Assembly: GCF_030730925.1 (NCBI RefSeq)
Contig: NZ_JAVAMB010000006.1
Location: forward strand, 186,001 to 250,000
DNA: 64,000 nt
Direction of reading: 5' to 3'
From: Flavobacterium sp. DG2-3
Lineage (GTDB): Bacteria; Bacteroidota; Bacteroidia; Flavobacteriales; Flavobacteriaceae
Shown here in pieces: positions 1 to 7,913 of this stretch. The notes below the pieces were generated by a model. The model saw only the letters and a program-made list of their open reading frames with translations, ran no database searches and had not been told where the DNA came from. Numbering within the stretch: position 1 is the stretch's first letter; each line of letters begins with the position of its first letter. The position numbers were made by a program, and so were the translations under genes.

Positions 1-653
1 AAACAAATCATAGCAAATTTTATCAGATTCTTTTCTGGCATTGAGAAAAACTTCTTCTTAACCGGAACAGGTTCATTATGAATGCTCATCGGATAAAAAC
101 AAGCCGTTAGCGCCAGCATAAAAATACTCACTCCCAATAAATGATGTGATGGTGCAATTTTCTGTGTAACCATAACATAGCCTAAACCCGCTCCCGAAAA
201 AACGGCAATACTCCAAACGGCATGAAAACGCGTTATAATCGATTTTGGATACAATTTCTGCACTTCAAGAGACTGCGCATTTATAGATAAATTGAAAATA
301 TTACGAGAAGCTCCAAAAAATAAAAGTATAATAACCAGCTGCCACACAAATGCCGCCAATCCAGGCAAAGACAGCGCCACATTAAACATAACGGCTCCTA
401 AAAGCATAATATAACGGCTGCTGTATTTGTTTAACAGCTTTCCTGTAAACGGCATCGTTAGCATCAACCCTATCGGAAAAGCGAATAAAACCGCTCCAAA
501 TTCAGCTTCAGACAAATGCAATTGTGCTTGTATATGTGGAATTCTCGAAACCCAAGAAGAATAGCCAAAACCCGAAAGGAAGAAAAAAACAGTGTTGGCA
601 ATACGATATCCTCTAGGCGTATTTTGAATCTTTTTAAAGAATGGTAAAATCAT
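1..653 (-). CDS. MFS transporter, N-terminal part (runs off left edge)
   Basis: An open frame begins at an ATG whose complement is at 651-653 and continues to base 1 without a stop, giving about 217 residues. The translation opens MILPFFKKIQNTPRGYRIAN and has alternating hydrophobic helices, with the loop GKLLNKYSSRY after the second helix, as in the MFS loop 2-3 motif. The stretch FHAVWSIAVFSGAGLGYVM resembles YbjJ-like sugar/drug MFS proteins. The substrate cannot be told. The gene is divergent from the TonB receptor at 873. The 3' half lies outside the window. Confidence 0.8.
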   Translation of the reverse strand, partial: MILPFFKKIQNTPRGYRIANTVFFFLSGFGYSSWVSRIPHIQAQLHLSEAEFGAVLFAFPIGLMLTMPFTGKLLNKYSSRYIMLLGAVMFNVALSLPGLAAFVWQLVIILLFFGASRNIFNLSINAQSLEVQKLYPKSIITRFHAVWSIAVFSGAGLGYVMVTQKIAPSHHLLGVSIFMLALTACFYPMSIHNEPVPVKKKFFSMPEKNLIKFAMIC

Positions 654-785
654 GAAGTCATTTTTCAGACTGCAAAATTAAACCTTTTTAAAATTTATCT
701 CACTAGAATTTCTATTAAGAATTTTTATTAAATCATTCAAAAGCGAGCATTTAACAATTTAGCCTATAAATGCTAAAAATAAAAA

Positions 786-815
786 TTGTTAAGATTAATT
801 TAATTTTTACATTTG
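786..815 (+). promoter_or_regulatory. Bacteroidota-type promoter for the TonB receptor at 873
   Basis: TTG at 786-788 is followed after 19 bp by a perfect TAnnTTTG box, TACATTTG at 808-815. This matches the Flavobacterium -33/-7 consensus and would give a leader of about 50 nt before the ATG at 873. Confidence 0.75.
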
Positions 816-872
816 CACTGTTTTTATTTATTCTAAATAAGAACAGATTTATAAACCAATTAAAAAGTACCA

Positions 873-3194
873 ATGAATTACCTCAGTTTGAAAACTTCTC
901 GTTTTCTATTTTCTATCAGTTTTTTATTTTCGTTCTTATCTGCCTTTGCACAAAACCACGGAAAAATTAAAGGAACCATTACTACTTCTGACAGCGAACC
1001 TGCTGCTGGCGTAAATATTATTCTTAAAAACTCTAAATATGGCACCATTTCTAATGATGATGGTAGCTTTGATTTTAACAAAGTAAGAGCCAATACGTAT
1101 ACACTTCAAGTTTCTTTAGCCGGTTACGAAACTGCAGAAACTGAAGTTGTGGTTACAGAAAACGAAACTTCGACAGTTACGCTACAGCTTAAAGTTTCGA
1201 ACAAAGAATTAAAAGAAGTTATTATCAGCAGTCCGAAAAGCCTTGTTTCTAAAAAAACAGACTATGTAGCCAGAATGCCACTTAAAAACCTTGAAAATCC
1301 ACAGGTTTACAGCGTAATTCATAAAGAATTATTGCAAGAACAAGTTGCTGTAGATATTAGAAGCGCGGTTCAAAATGCTCCTGGTGTAGTTTCTATCAGC
1401 TATCCATCTGGAGGTGTCGGCGTAATTTTTAGAGGTTTCTCTACGGGAATAAATGCTAGAAACGGAATGGAAACGGTTTCTGGCCGTTCTTCTGTCGATC
1501 TTGGAAACGTTGAACGTATCGAGGTATTAAAAGGTCCGTCTGGAACTTTATTTGGGTCTACGGTATCTTCATTTGGCGGTGTAGTAAATTTAGTAACTAA
1601 AAAACCTCATGAAACAACAGCTGCAGAAGTGTCTTACACTACTGGAAGTTACGGATTAAACAGACTTACTGCTGATGTCAATACGCCTTTAAACAAAGAC
1701 AAAAGTGTATTATTTAGAATAAACATGGCGGTTAACAGAGAGAAAAGTTTTCTTGATTATGGTTTTAATAATGCTTTGCTTTTTGCACCAAGTCTTACTT
1801 ATAAAGCATCAGAAAAACTGACTTTCAACATCGATGCTGAACTTTATAATGTAAACAATACAAGACGTACTTATAATACTTACGGGGCAACTTCTGGAAT
1901 TACAAATCCAAATGATTTGAAAATCGATTACAGAAAATCGATGTTCCATGATGATAATGATGCTAAAACAAAAGCAACTAAAGTTTTTGCACAAGCAGAA
2001 TATGAAATTTCAGAAAACTGGAAATCTACAACTGTTTTTTCATTTGTTGGCGAAGATGTAGAACGCAGCTATCAGAGTTATGCTGTATGGAGTTCTCCGA
2101 CTCAAGTAGCAAGAAGAGTTGGACTTTGGGGGCCAATTTACAACAACTACACTAACATTCAGGAAAACTTAAACGGTAAATTCTCTACTGGAAGCATTAA
2201 ACATAAATTCCTTGCTGGTATAAACTACAGACTTTACAGTGGTGCTTTTTCAGGAGGAACTACTTTTACCCTTGATAATATTGATGTTACTACTCCCTTC
2301 TCTCCTATTAGAAGAAAAGCGGTAGATGCTGGTCTCGTTCTTACGACTTCTCCACTTGCAGATCAAAAAACATTTAGTGTATACGCATGCGACGTAATCA
2401 ATTTTACAGATCGTCTTTCGGCTATGTTAAGCTTACGTTTGGATAATTTTGACCGTGAAAAAGTGGGAACCGTTGAAGGCTACAACCAAACTGCTCTGGC
2501 TCCAAAATTAGGATTGGTTTATGAAATCGTTAAAGACCAAGTTTCTGTATTTGGAAATTATATGAATGGTTTCCAAAACATGCAGCCCGTAACACAGCCA
2601 GATGCAACCCAATTAGTTTTAGATCCTATTTATGCAGTACAATATGAAGGAGGAATTAAAGCCGAAGCATTCAATAAAAAATTGACTGGTTCTGTAAGTT
2701 ATTACAATATTACAATCGATAATGCAACGAGAGTTAACGCATCTGGTTTTACAGAACAGGATGGAAAACAAGTCAGTAAAGGTTTTGATTTTGAATTGAT
2801 GGCAACTCCAATCAACGGATTGAGCATTGTGGCCGGATATGGTTATAACGATAACAGAATTGTAAAAGCTTCTGATGCGACAATTGAAGGGAACAAAGCA
2901 ACTGGTTCTCCTGAAAACGTGGTGAACTTCTGGACCTCATATACCTTCCAAAACAAACTAAAAGGTTTAGGGTTAGGTTTTGGTGCCAACTATGTTGATG
3001 ATAATTTCTTTACAGCCGATAATACTTTTTATATGCCATCTTACACTACTCTAAATGGATCTGTTTATTATGATCGTACATCTTGGAGAGTTGGTTTGAA
3101 ATTTAATAATATTACTAATGAAAGATACTGGGATTTCTGGGGAACTTCTCAAGCTCCAACCAATATTCTGGCTAGTTTAACAATTAAATTTTAA
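873..3194 (+). CDS. TonB-dependent siderophore-type receptor with CarboxypepD domain
   Basis: A 773-residue outer-membrane receptor. Residues 1-26 form a signal peptide ending SAFA. Residues ~30-110 are a CarboxypepD regulatory-like beta domain (KIKGTITTSDSEPAAGVNI), common in Bacteroidota receptors. Residues ~125-245 form the plug (NVERIEVLKGPSGTLFGS, GGVVNLVTKKP). The remainder is a 22-strand-type barrel ending in the terminal Phe of ASLTIKF. The plug sequence fits the siderophore receptor family (FhuA/FhuE-like). It has its own promoter at 786-815 and a terminator at 3218-3252. The next gene is a PepSY membrane protein, which supports iron-complex uptake. The ligand is inferred only to class level. 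Confidence 0.88.
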   Translation: MNYLSLKTSRFLFSISFLFSFLSAFAQNHGKIKGTITTSDSEPAAGVNIILKNSKYGTISNDDGSFDFNKVRANTYTLQVSLAGYETAETEVVVTENETSTVTLQLKVSNKELKEVIISSPKSLVSKKTDYVARMPLKNLENPQVYSVIHKELLQEQVAVDIRSAVQNAPGVVSISYPSGGVGVIFRGFSTGINARNGMETVSGRSSVDLGNVERIEVLKGPSGTLFGSTVSSFGGVVNLVTKKPHETTAAEVSYTTGSYGLNRLTADVNTPLNKDKSVLFRINMAVNREKSFLDYGFNNALLFAPSLTYKASEKLTFNIDAELYNVNNTRRTYNTYGATSGITNPNDLKIDYRKSMFHDDNDAKTKATKVFAQAEYEISENWKSTTVFSFVGEDVERSYQSYAVWSSPTQVARRVGLWGPIYNNYTNIQENLNGKFSTGSIKHKFLAGINYRLYSGAFSGGTTFTLDNIDVTTPFSPIRRKAVDAGLVLTTSPLADQKTFSVYACDVINFTDRLSAMLSLRLDNFDREKVGTVEGYNQTALAPKLGLVYEIVKDQVSVFGNYMNGFQNMQPVTQPDATQLVLDPIYAVQYEGGIKAEAFNKKLTGSVSYYNITIDNATRVNASGFTEQDGKQVSKGFDFELMATPINGLSIVAGYGYNDNRIVKASDATIEGNKATGSPENVVNFWTSYTFQNKLKGLGLGFGANYVDDNFFTADNTFYMPSYTTLNGSVYYDRTSWRVGLKFNNITNERYWDFWGTSQAPTNILASLTIKF

Positions 3195-3217
3195 GACTAA
3201 ATTTAAAATTAAATAAT

Positions 3218-3252
3218 AAAAGCACCTCTAATACATCATGAGGTGCTTTTTT
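3218..3252 (+). terminator. Rho-independent terminator
   Basis: The stem AAAAGCACCTC / GAGGTGCTTTT with an 11-nt loop is followed by a T run, 24 bp after the receptor stop. It separates the receptor from the PepSY gene, which may depend on read-through or its own promoter. Confidence 0.85.
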
Positions 3253-3272
3253 GATAACAAGGAGTTTCGAAA

Positions 3273-4424
3273 ATGACATTTAAAAATTATATAAAAAAAA
3301 TACATTTATGGCTCGGATTATCTTCTGGGATAATCGTAATAATATTGGGAATTACAGGCTGTTTGTATTCTTTTGAAGAAGAATTGCGTCCTATCATTCA
3401 TGACTACTATTATGTAGATCAGGTTAAAAATAAAAAACTGCCAATAAGCCAATTAATAGCAATTGCTCAAGAGGCAAACAAGAAAATACATCCTAATCAG
3501 ACACTTTCTGGAGGCAGAATACTAAATGATGATAAGCGAACGGTTATTATCTGGTTTTTTGAAGAATCAGACAAAGATGCGATCTGGTACTGGAATCAGT
3601 ATCAAAATACGTATGTTTATATTGATCCTTATACGGGAAATATTAAAAAATTTGAAAACTACAATTCTGAGTTTTTTGTGTTTGTGCGAATGCTACATCA
3701 GACACTTTGCTTTAACAGTAAAATTGGAGATCCTATTACAGGAACTGCAACCATTATCTTTATCATTTCTTTAATTACAGGTTTGATTCTCTGGTGGCCA
3801 AAAAATAAAAGCGCGGTCAAACAGCGTTTTTGGTTTCAATGGAAAAACACCACAAAATGGAAACGCAAAAATTACGATCTGCATAATATTCTAGGATATT
3901 ATATGTTGATTTTTGCTTTAATAATTGCTCTGACAGGATTAGTTTGGGCTTTTGAATGTTACGATAAAGGAGTTCAATGGCTTTTTAATGGTGGAAAAAC
4001 AATCAAAAAAGAAAAACTAGTTTCTGATACCACACAATATTCTAAAAATACAGCTACAGATAAAATATATGCTGCAACAGTAAAGGCAAATCCGAAAGCA
4101 AAAAGCTTTTATTTGTTCCTTCCAAAAGAAGAAGATTCATTAGCCACTTTTCAAACTTTTGTGAGATACAAAAACCGTTTTGATGATATCTCAATGGATT
4201 TTGATCAATCTACTGCCAAACTTCTTAGAGTTACCACTTACAAGGATAAAAGCGGTGGCGAAAAATTTAGATTCTTAAATTATGATCTTCACGTTGGCAG
4301 CATTCTCGGATTTCCAGGAAAAGTCCTTGCTTTTTTTGCCAGTCTGGTTTCTGCAAGTTTACCCATAACTGGTTTATTAATTTGGTGGGGGCGAAAAAAT
4401 AAAAAGAAAATGAGTTCTAGATAG
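3273..4424 (+). CDS. PepSY-associated TM helix (PiuB-like) membrane protein
   Basis: A 383-residue inner-membrane protein of the PepSY_TM family. Four membrane segments are visible at ~12-32, 153-176, 206-228 and 350-371. The helices or their edges carry histidines (His11 in KIHLWLG, His142 in LHQTL, His204 in DLHNILGYY, His340 in YDLHVG) that in this family are thought to bind haem. Family members act next to siderophore receptors as putative iron-siderophore reductases. Placement 20 bp after the terminator of a siderophore-type TonB receptor fits that role. A PepSY-like periplasmic region lies between helices 1 and 2. Reductase function is inferred from context. Confidence 0.85.
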   Translation: MTFKNYIKKIHLWLGLSSGIIVIILGITGCLYSFEEELRPIIHDYYYVDQVKNKKLPISQLIAIAQEANKKIHPNQTLSGGRILNDDKRTVIIWFFEESDKDAIWYWNQYQNTYVYIDPYTGNIKKFENYNSEFFVFVRMLHQTLCFNSKIGDPITGTATIIFIISLITGLILWWPKNKSAVKQRFWFQWKNTTKWKRKNYDLHNILGYYMLIFALIIALTGLVWAFECYDKGVQWLFNGGKTIKKEKLVSDTTQYSKNTATDKIYAATVKANPKAKSFYLFLPKEEDSLATFQTFVRYKNRFDDISMDFDQSTAKLLRVTTYKDKSGGEKFRFLNYDLHVGSILGFPGKVLAFFASLVSASLPITGLLIWWGRKNKKKMSSR

Positions 4425-4479
4425 TTCATTTAATACTAAGCTTTTTAAAGTTTTATTTTTAATTGTTCTAAATAAGCCT

Positions 4480-4487
4480 TATGTTTG
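4480..4487 (+). promoter_or_regulatory. -7 box for the DUF4198 gene
   Basis: TATGTTTG is a perfect TAnnTTTG match 36 bp before the ATG at 4524. The nearest TTG (4463-4465) is only 14 bp upstream, shorter than the usual spacing, so the -33 element is uncertain. Confidence 0.5.
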
Positions 4488-4523
4488 TAAAAAATATCAT
4501 TCTAATAATTTAAACTTGATCTT

Positions 4524-5246
4524 ATGAAATCAAATACTTTTAAAATCATAGCTTTTTTCTTTGTAATGCTGACATCAGCTCCAATGTTTGCACACGCTCT
4601 TTGGATCGAAACTAAAGCTACTGGAACAAAAGGTAAAGCTCAGGAAATTTCTATTTATTTTGGAGAATTCTCTGATAATGACATTACGAAAGCTGACAAA
4701 TGGTTTTCTGATTTGAAAAATTTCAGCTTAATTGTGGTAAGCCCATCAAAAAAAGAAACGAAACTAACTGCAAAAGCTTTAGAAAATAAATATCAAGCAT
4801 TCTTTACTCCAACAGAAGATGGCGTTTACACGATTGTAATGCAGCACACTGTAGGAGATGTTTACGGAACTATGAAATTAGATTATAATTCTAGTGCAAA
4901 TGTTGTGGTTGGAAACAAAAATGCTGGAAATAATATCGCAGCAAATTCAAACAAAATTGCTGTTTTCTCTGAAAATGCAGATGTTGCAAAAAAAGATACA
5001 AAAGTAACTGGAGTTGCTTCTTATGATGGTGCTATCGCTAAAGAAGCTAAAATCAAAGTTATTGCTCCAAACGGATGGGAAAAAGAATTATGGACAAATG
5101 ATAAAGGAGAGTTCTCTTTTACTCCAATCTGGTCTGGAAATTATATGGTTGAATACGCTCACACAGACAAAGCTTCTGGTGAACATAACGGAAAAAAATA
5201 CGACGAAATCTGGAAAATGGCTACTTACCAAATTGCAGTAAAATAA
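4524..5246 (+). CDS. DUF4198 domain-containing periplasmic protein
   Basis: A 240-residue secreted protein with a signal peptide (residues 1-23, ending APMFA) followed at once by HALWIE, the family-typical His-containing start of DUF4198 proteins. The first ~125 residues are an Ig-like beta domain. The C-terminal part (GVASYDGAIAKEAKIKVIAP, then NDKGEFSFTPIWSGNY) looks like a second carboxypeptidase-regulatory-like fold. Family members are often encoded with TonB receptors and metal uptake genes, and a role as a periplasmic metal or ligand binder is inferred. It is monocistronic by appearance, with its own -7 box and a strong terminator at 5288-5315. Confidence 0.82.
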   Translation: MKSNTFKIIAFFFVMLTSAPMFAHALWIETKATGTKGKAQEISIYFGEFSDNDITKADKWFSDLKNFSLIVVSPSKKETKLTAKALENKYQAFFTPTEDGVYTIVMQHTVGDVYGTMKLDYNSSANVVVGNKNAGNNIAANSNKIAVFSENADVAKKDTKVTGVASYDGAIAKEAKIKVIAPNGWEKELWTNDKGEFSFTPIWSGNYMVEYAHTDKASGEHNGKKYDEIWKMATYQIAVK

Positions 5247-5287
5247 TTTAGAAGAAACTCATTCTTAGATTTTTTTTCAATTTAAAA

Positions 5288-5315
5288 AACCTTGCTTCAC
5301 GGCAAGGTTTTTTTG
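5288..5315 (+). terminator. Rho-independent terminator after the DUF4198 gene
   Basis: AACCTTGC at 5288-5295 pairs with GCAAGGTT at 5302-5309, and a run of T follows. It lies about 40 bp after the stop codon. Confidence 0.88.
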
Positions 5316-5349
5316 CTTTTAACTACAAAATTAAAATAACATTGAAAAA

Positions 5350-5394
5350 TTCTTAAGCAAATCTTAAGAAAAGAATAAGGAAGGTTTAAGCAAG
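5350..5394 (+). promoter_or_regulatory. Four 11-bp-phased TTAAG repeats upstream of the second TonB receptor
   Basis: TTAAG occurs at 5353, 5364 and 5386 and the one-mismatch copy ATAAG at 5375, exactly 11 bp apart. The first two are extended as TCTTAAGnAAA and also form the inverted repeat TTCTTAAG/CTTAAGAA (5350-5357, 5363-5370). An 11-bp direct-repeat phase is typical of OmpR/PhoB-family response-regulator sites. The array ends about 40 bp before the -7 box at 5435. Confidence 0.6.
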
Positions 5395-5414
5395 AAAACG
5401 CCCTCTAAATTTCC

Positions 5415-5442
5415 TTAACACATTCATGCAATTGTATATTTG
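5415..5442 (+). promoter_or_regulatory. Promoter of the second TonB receptor
   Basis: TATATTTG at 5435-5442 is a perfect TAnnTTTG box. TTA at 5415-5417, 17 bp upstream, is a weak -33 element, which would suit an activator-dependent promoter. The start codon is 35 bp downstream. Confidence 0.7.
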
Positions 5443-5477
5443 CGCCGATCTATTTTTATTGAATCTAAATAAATACC

Positions 5478-7778
5478 ATGAAATACAATTTACTATTTGC
5501 ATTAGGATTATTAAGTTTTGTCTCTTATGGTCAAGACTATTCAAACTCTGAATCTGCTTCATCTGTAAACGATACCGTTAAGAATAAAAAAGGAGAAACT
5601 TTAAATGAAGTAGTCGTTACTAAAACCAAAGAACCAAAACCAGTAACAGCAGTTCGCTCTGGATTAAAACCAATGGACAATCCGCAATCTATACAAGTTA
5701 TTGGTTCTGAAATTATCGAACAACAACAAGCTATTAGATTAAGCGAAGTACTTAAAAATGCCAATGGAGTTTATGTGAGCTCTGCACGTGGTGGCGCACA
5801 GGAATCTTTTTTCTCAAGAGGCTATGATATGTCTGCCAATAATATGTTTAAAAACGGATTCCGTTACAATTCAGGATCAATTCCTGATGTTTCGGGTCTA
5901 GATAAGGTAGAGTTTTTAAAAGGTAGTTCTGCCCTATTGTTTGGAAATGTCGCTCCAGGAGGAATTTTAAACTTAGTTACCAAAACTCCTCAGTTTAAAA
6001 GCGGTGGAGAAATCTCTATGCAAATAGGAAGCTACGCGTATTACAAACCTGCATTTGATTTTTATGGAGGTCTTAATAAATCAATTGCATTTAGAATTAA
6101 CGGTTCTTACGAAAACTCAGAAAGCTTTAGAGATGTCGTAAAAAATAAACGTTTCTACATTAATCCATCTTTACTTTTTATTGTGAATCCAAAAACTCAA
6201 ATTACGGTTCAAGGAGATTATCTAAGCGCAGACTGGACACCCGATTTTGGAACTGGAATTATCGGAAAAGAAATTCTTGATCTTCCGCGCAGTGCTTTCT
6301 ACGGATCGCTTTGGTCAAATGGTAATACAAAATCTGCTAGTGCATCGGTATTATTAAATCATGATTTCAACAAAAATTGGAGATTAAACTTCAACTCTTC
6401 TTTCCAAAATTTTGATAGAGGAAGTTATTCTACCGCACAATTATCCGGTTTAGACACTTATCCAACTCCTGGTGATTGGAATAGAGGTTTAACAAAGAAC
6501 AAAAACTTAGAGCAAATCTTTGGAGACCAATTAAGTCTGCAAGGAAATTTTAATACTGGATCTGTAAAACATCAGATTTTTACAGGTGTAGATTGGGAAA
6601 ACTCATTTGCGACCGCTTATACTTTTACATTTGACGAGAAATATGTTATTACTGGAACAAAAGATGGCAAATCAGTTTACGGACCAACTCTTTATGATAC
6701 TATAAATCTATTTACTTTTGATCCCGGGAATCAAAGAATGGATATTCCGACAACCGATAGAGCCACTCAAATCACAAAAACAGACACCAATCGTTTTGGG
6801 GTTTATTTTCAGGATTTTATCTCGATTACAGACAAATTTAAAGTCTTAGCAGGTATCAGATGGTCTTGGCAAGAAGCAGAAGTGAGCACTTATAAAGAAA
6901 CTAAAACAGGCGCAGGAAATCCGCAAGATGCAGTCCCAACAATTACACCGAAACGTTTAGACAATGCATTTTCTCCAAAAGCAGGATTAGTGTATCAGCC
7001 AACAAAAGACATTTCGATATTCGGAAGCTATTCAACTTCTTTTACACCAAATACAGGAACAACTGTTGACTTGCAGCCTATTGAAGCTTCCATTATCGAT
7101 CAATATGAAGCTGGTGTAAAAACAGATTTCTTTAAAGGTTTATTAAGCACAAATGTTACGGTTTACCAAATTACAAACAGCAACTTGGCACAAATGGCAC
7201 CTTACAAAGCTGATGGAACAGATAATTTAGATGCTAATATTAAAATGTTAAGCGGAGAAACTAAAAGTAAAGGTGTCGAAGTTGACGTTACAGCAAGACC
7301 TGCAGATGGTTTAAACATTATTGCAGGATACAGCTATAATGATATGCGCTACACTAAAACTTCAGGATTAAACGGAAGTTTTGTACAAGGAGATCGCGTA
7401 GCAAGAACGCCTTTAAATACAGCTAACTTGAGTTTCTTCTATACTCTGCAGTCAGGATTCTTTAAAAATGTTTCTTTTGGCGCAATTGGAAATTATGTCG
7501 GAGACCGTTTAGGCGGATGGAATGATGATTATGTTTGGACAGAAAACAAACCTGCAACAAATCCGAAAACGTATACTGTAACCATTAGAGATCGTGATAT
7601 TCCGCTAGAAGGCTATGTTACCATTGATGCCTCTCTTGGGTATACTTGGCAAAAATTCTCGATTCTGTGCAAATTATCAAACATTACAAACACCTTAAAT
7701 TATACGGTTCACGAGAACTATAGTGTGAATCCGATCGCTCCTCGTCAGGTTATGACAAGCTTGCGTTACAAGTTCTAA
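5478..7778 (+). CDS. TonB-dependent siderophore receptor (no CarboxypepD domain)
   Basis: A 766-residue outer-membrane receptor. A short signal peptide (residues 1-18, ending SYG) is followed by a TonB-box-like region near LNEVVVTK, a plug at ~55-175 (FFSRGYDM, DKVEFLKGSSALLFGN, GGILNLVTKTP) and a barrel ending SLRYKF with terminal Phe. Plug motifs match the siderophore receptor family (FhuE/FoxA-like). Unlike the paralogue at 873 it lacks the N-terminal CarboxypepD domain. It is transcribed alone from the promoter at 5415-5442, preceded by an 11-bp-phased repeat array, and ends at a terminator at 7801-7844. Ligand unknown. Confidence 0.88.
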   Translation: MKYNLLFALGLLSFVSYGQDYSNSESASSVNDTVKNKKGETLNEVVVTKTKEPKPVTAVRSGLKPMDNPQSIQVIGSEIIEQQQAIRLSEVLKNANGVYVSSARGGAQESFFSRGYDMSANNMFKNGFRYNSGSIPDVSGLDKVEFLKGSSALLFGNVAPGGILNLVTKTPQFKSGGEISMQIGSYAYYKPAFDFYGGLNKSIAFRINGSYENSESFRDVVKNKRFYINPSLLFIVNPKTQITVQGDYLSADWTPDFGTGIIGKEILDLPRSAFYGSLWSNGNTKSASASVLLNHDFNKNWRLNFNSSFQNFDRGSYSTAQLSGLDTYPTPGDWNRGLTKNKNLEQIFGDQLSLQGNFNTGSVKHQIFTGVDWENSFATAYTFTFDEKYVITGTKDGKSVYGPTLYDTINLFTFDPGNQRMDIPTTDRATQITKTDTNRFGVYFQDFISITDKFKVLAGIRWSWQEAEVSTYKETKTGAGNPQDAVPTITPKRLDNAFSPKAGLVYQPTKDISIFGSYSTSFTPNTGTTVDLQPIEASIIDQYEAGVKTDFFKGLLSTNVTVYQITNSNLAQMAPYKADGTDNLDANIKMLSGETKSKGVEVDVTARPADGLNIIAGYSYNDMRYTKTSGLNGSFVQGDRVARTPLNTANLSFFYTLQSGFFKNVSFGAIGNYVGDRLGGWNDDYVWTENKPATNPKTYTVTIRDRDIPLEGYVTIDASLGYTWQKFSILCKLSNITNTLNYTVHENYSVNPIAPRQVMTSLRYKF

Positions 7779-7800
7779 AAATATTGAATTAGATTTTTTT

Positions 7801-7844
7801 ATCCCAAGATTTTCCTGAAAACAGAAAAGTCTTGGGATTTTTAT
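7801..7844 (+). terminator. Terminator after the second TonB receptor
   Basis: ATCCCAAGA at 7801-7809 pairs with TCTTGGGAT at 7830-7838 across a 20-nt loop, and a T-rich run follows. Confidence 0.82.
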
Positions 7845-7848
7845 TTTA

Positions 7849-7881
7849 AGTGTTATACTAATTCAATTAACACTATTTTTG
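7849..7881 (+). promoter_or_regulatory. Operator-like inverted repeat overlapping the permease -7 box
   Basis: AGTGTTA at 7849-7855 and TAACACT at 7868-7874 form a perfect 7-bp dyad with a 12-bp spacer. The second half-site shares its last base with the -7 box TATTTTTG at 7874-7881. A dimeric repressor bound here would cover the promoter. Confidence 0.45.
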
Positions 7882-7913
7882 TTTGAAATTATATCCCTAA
7901 AAACTAACTCGAA

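Noticed and set aside
770..970. 66-codon frame overlapping the start of the first TonB receptor
   Set aside because: It covers the -33/-7 promoter and lies in another frame of the receptor's signal peptide. Its composition follows AT-rich DNA.
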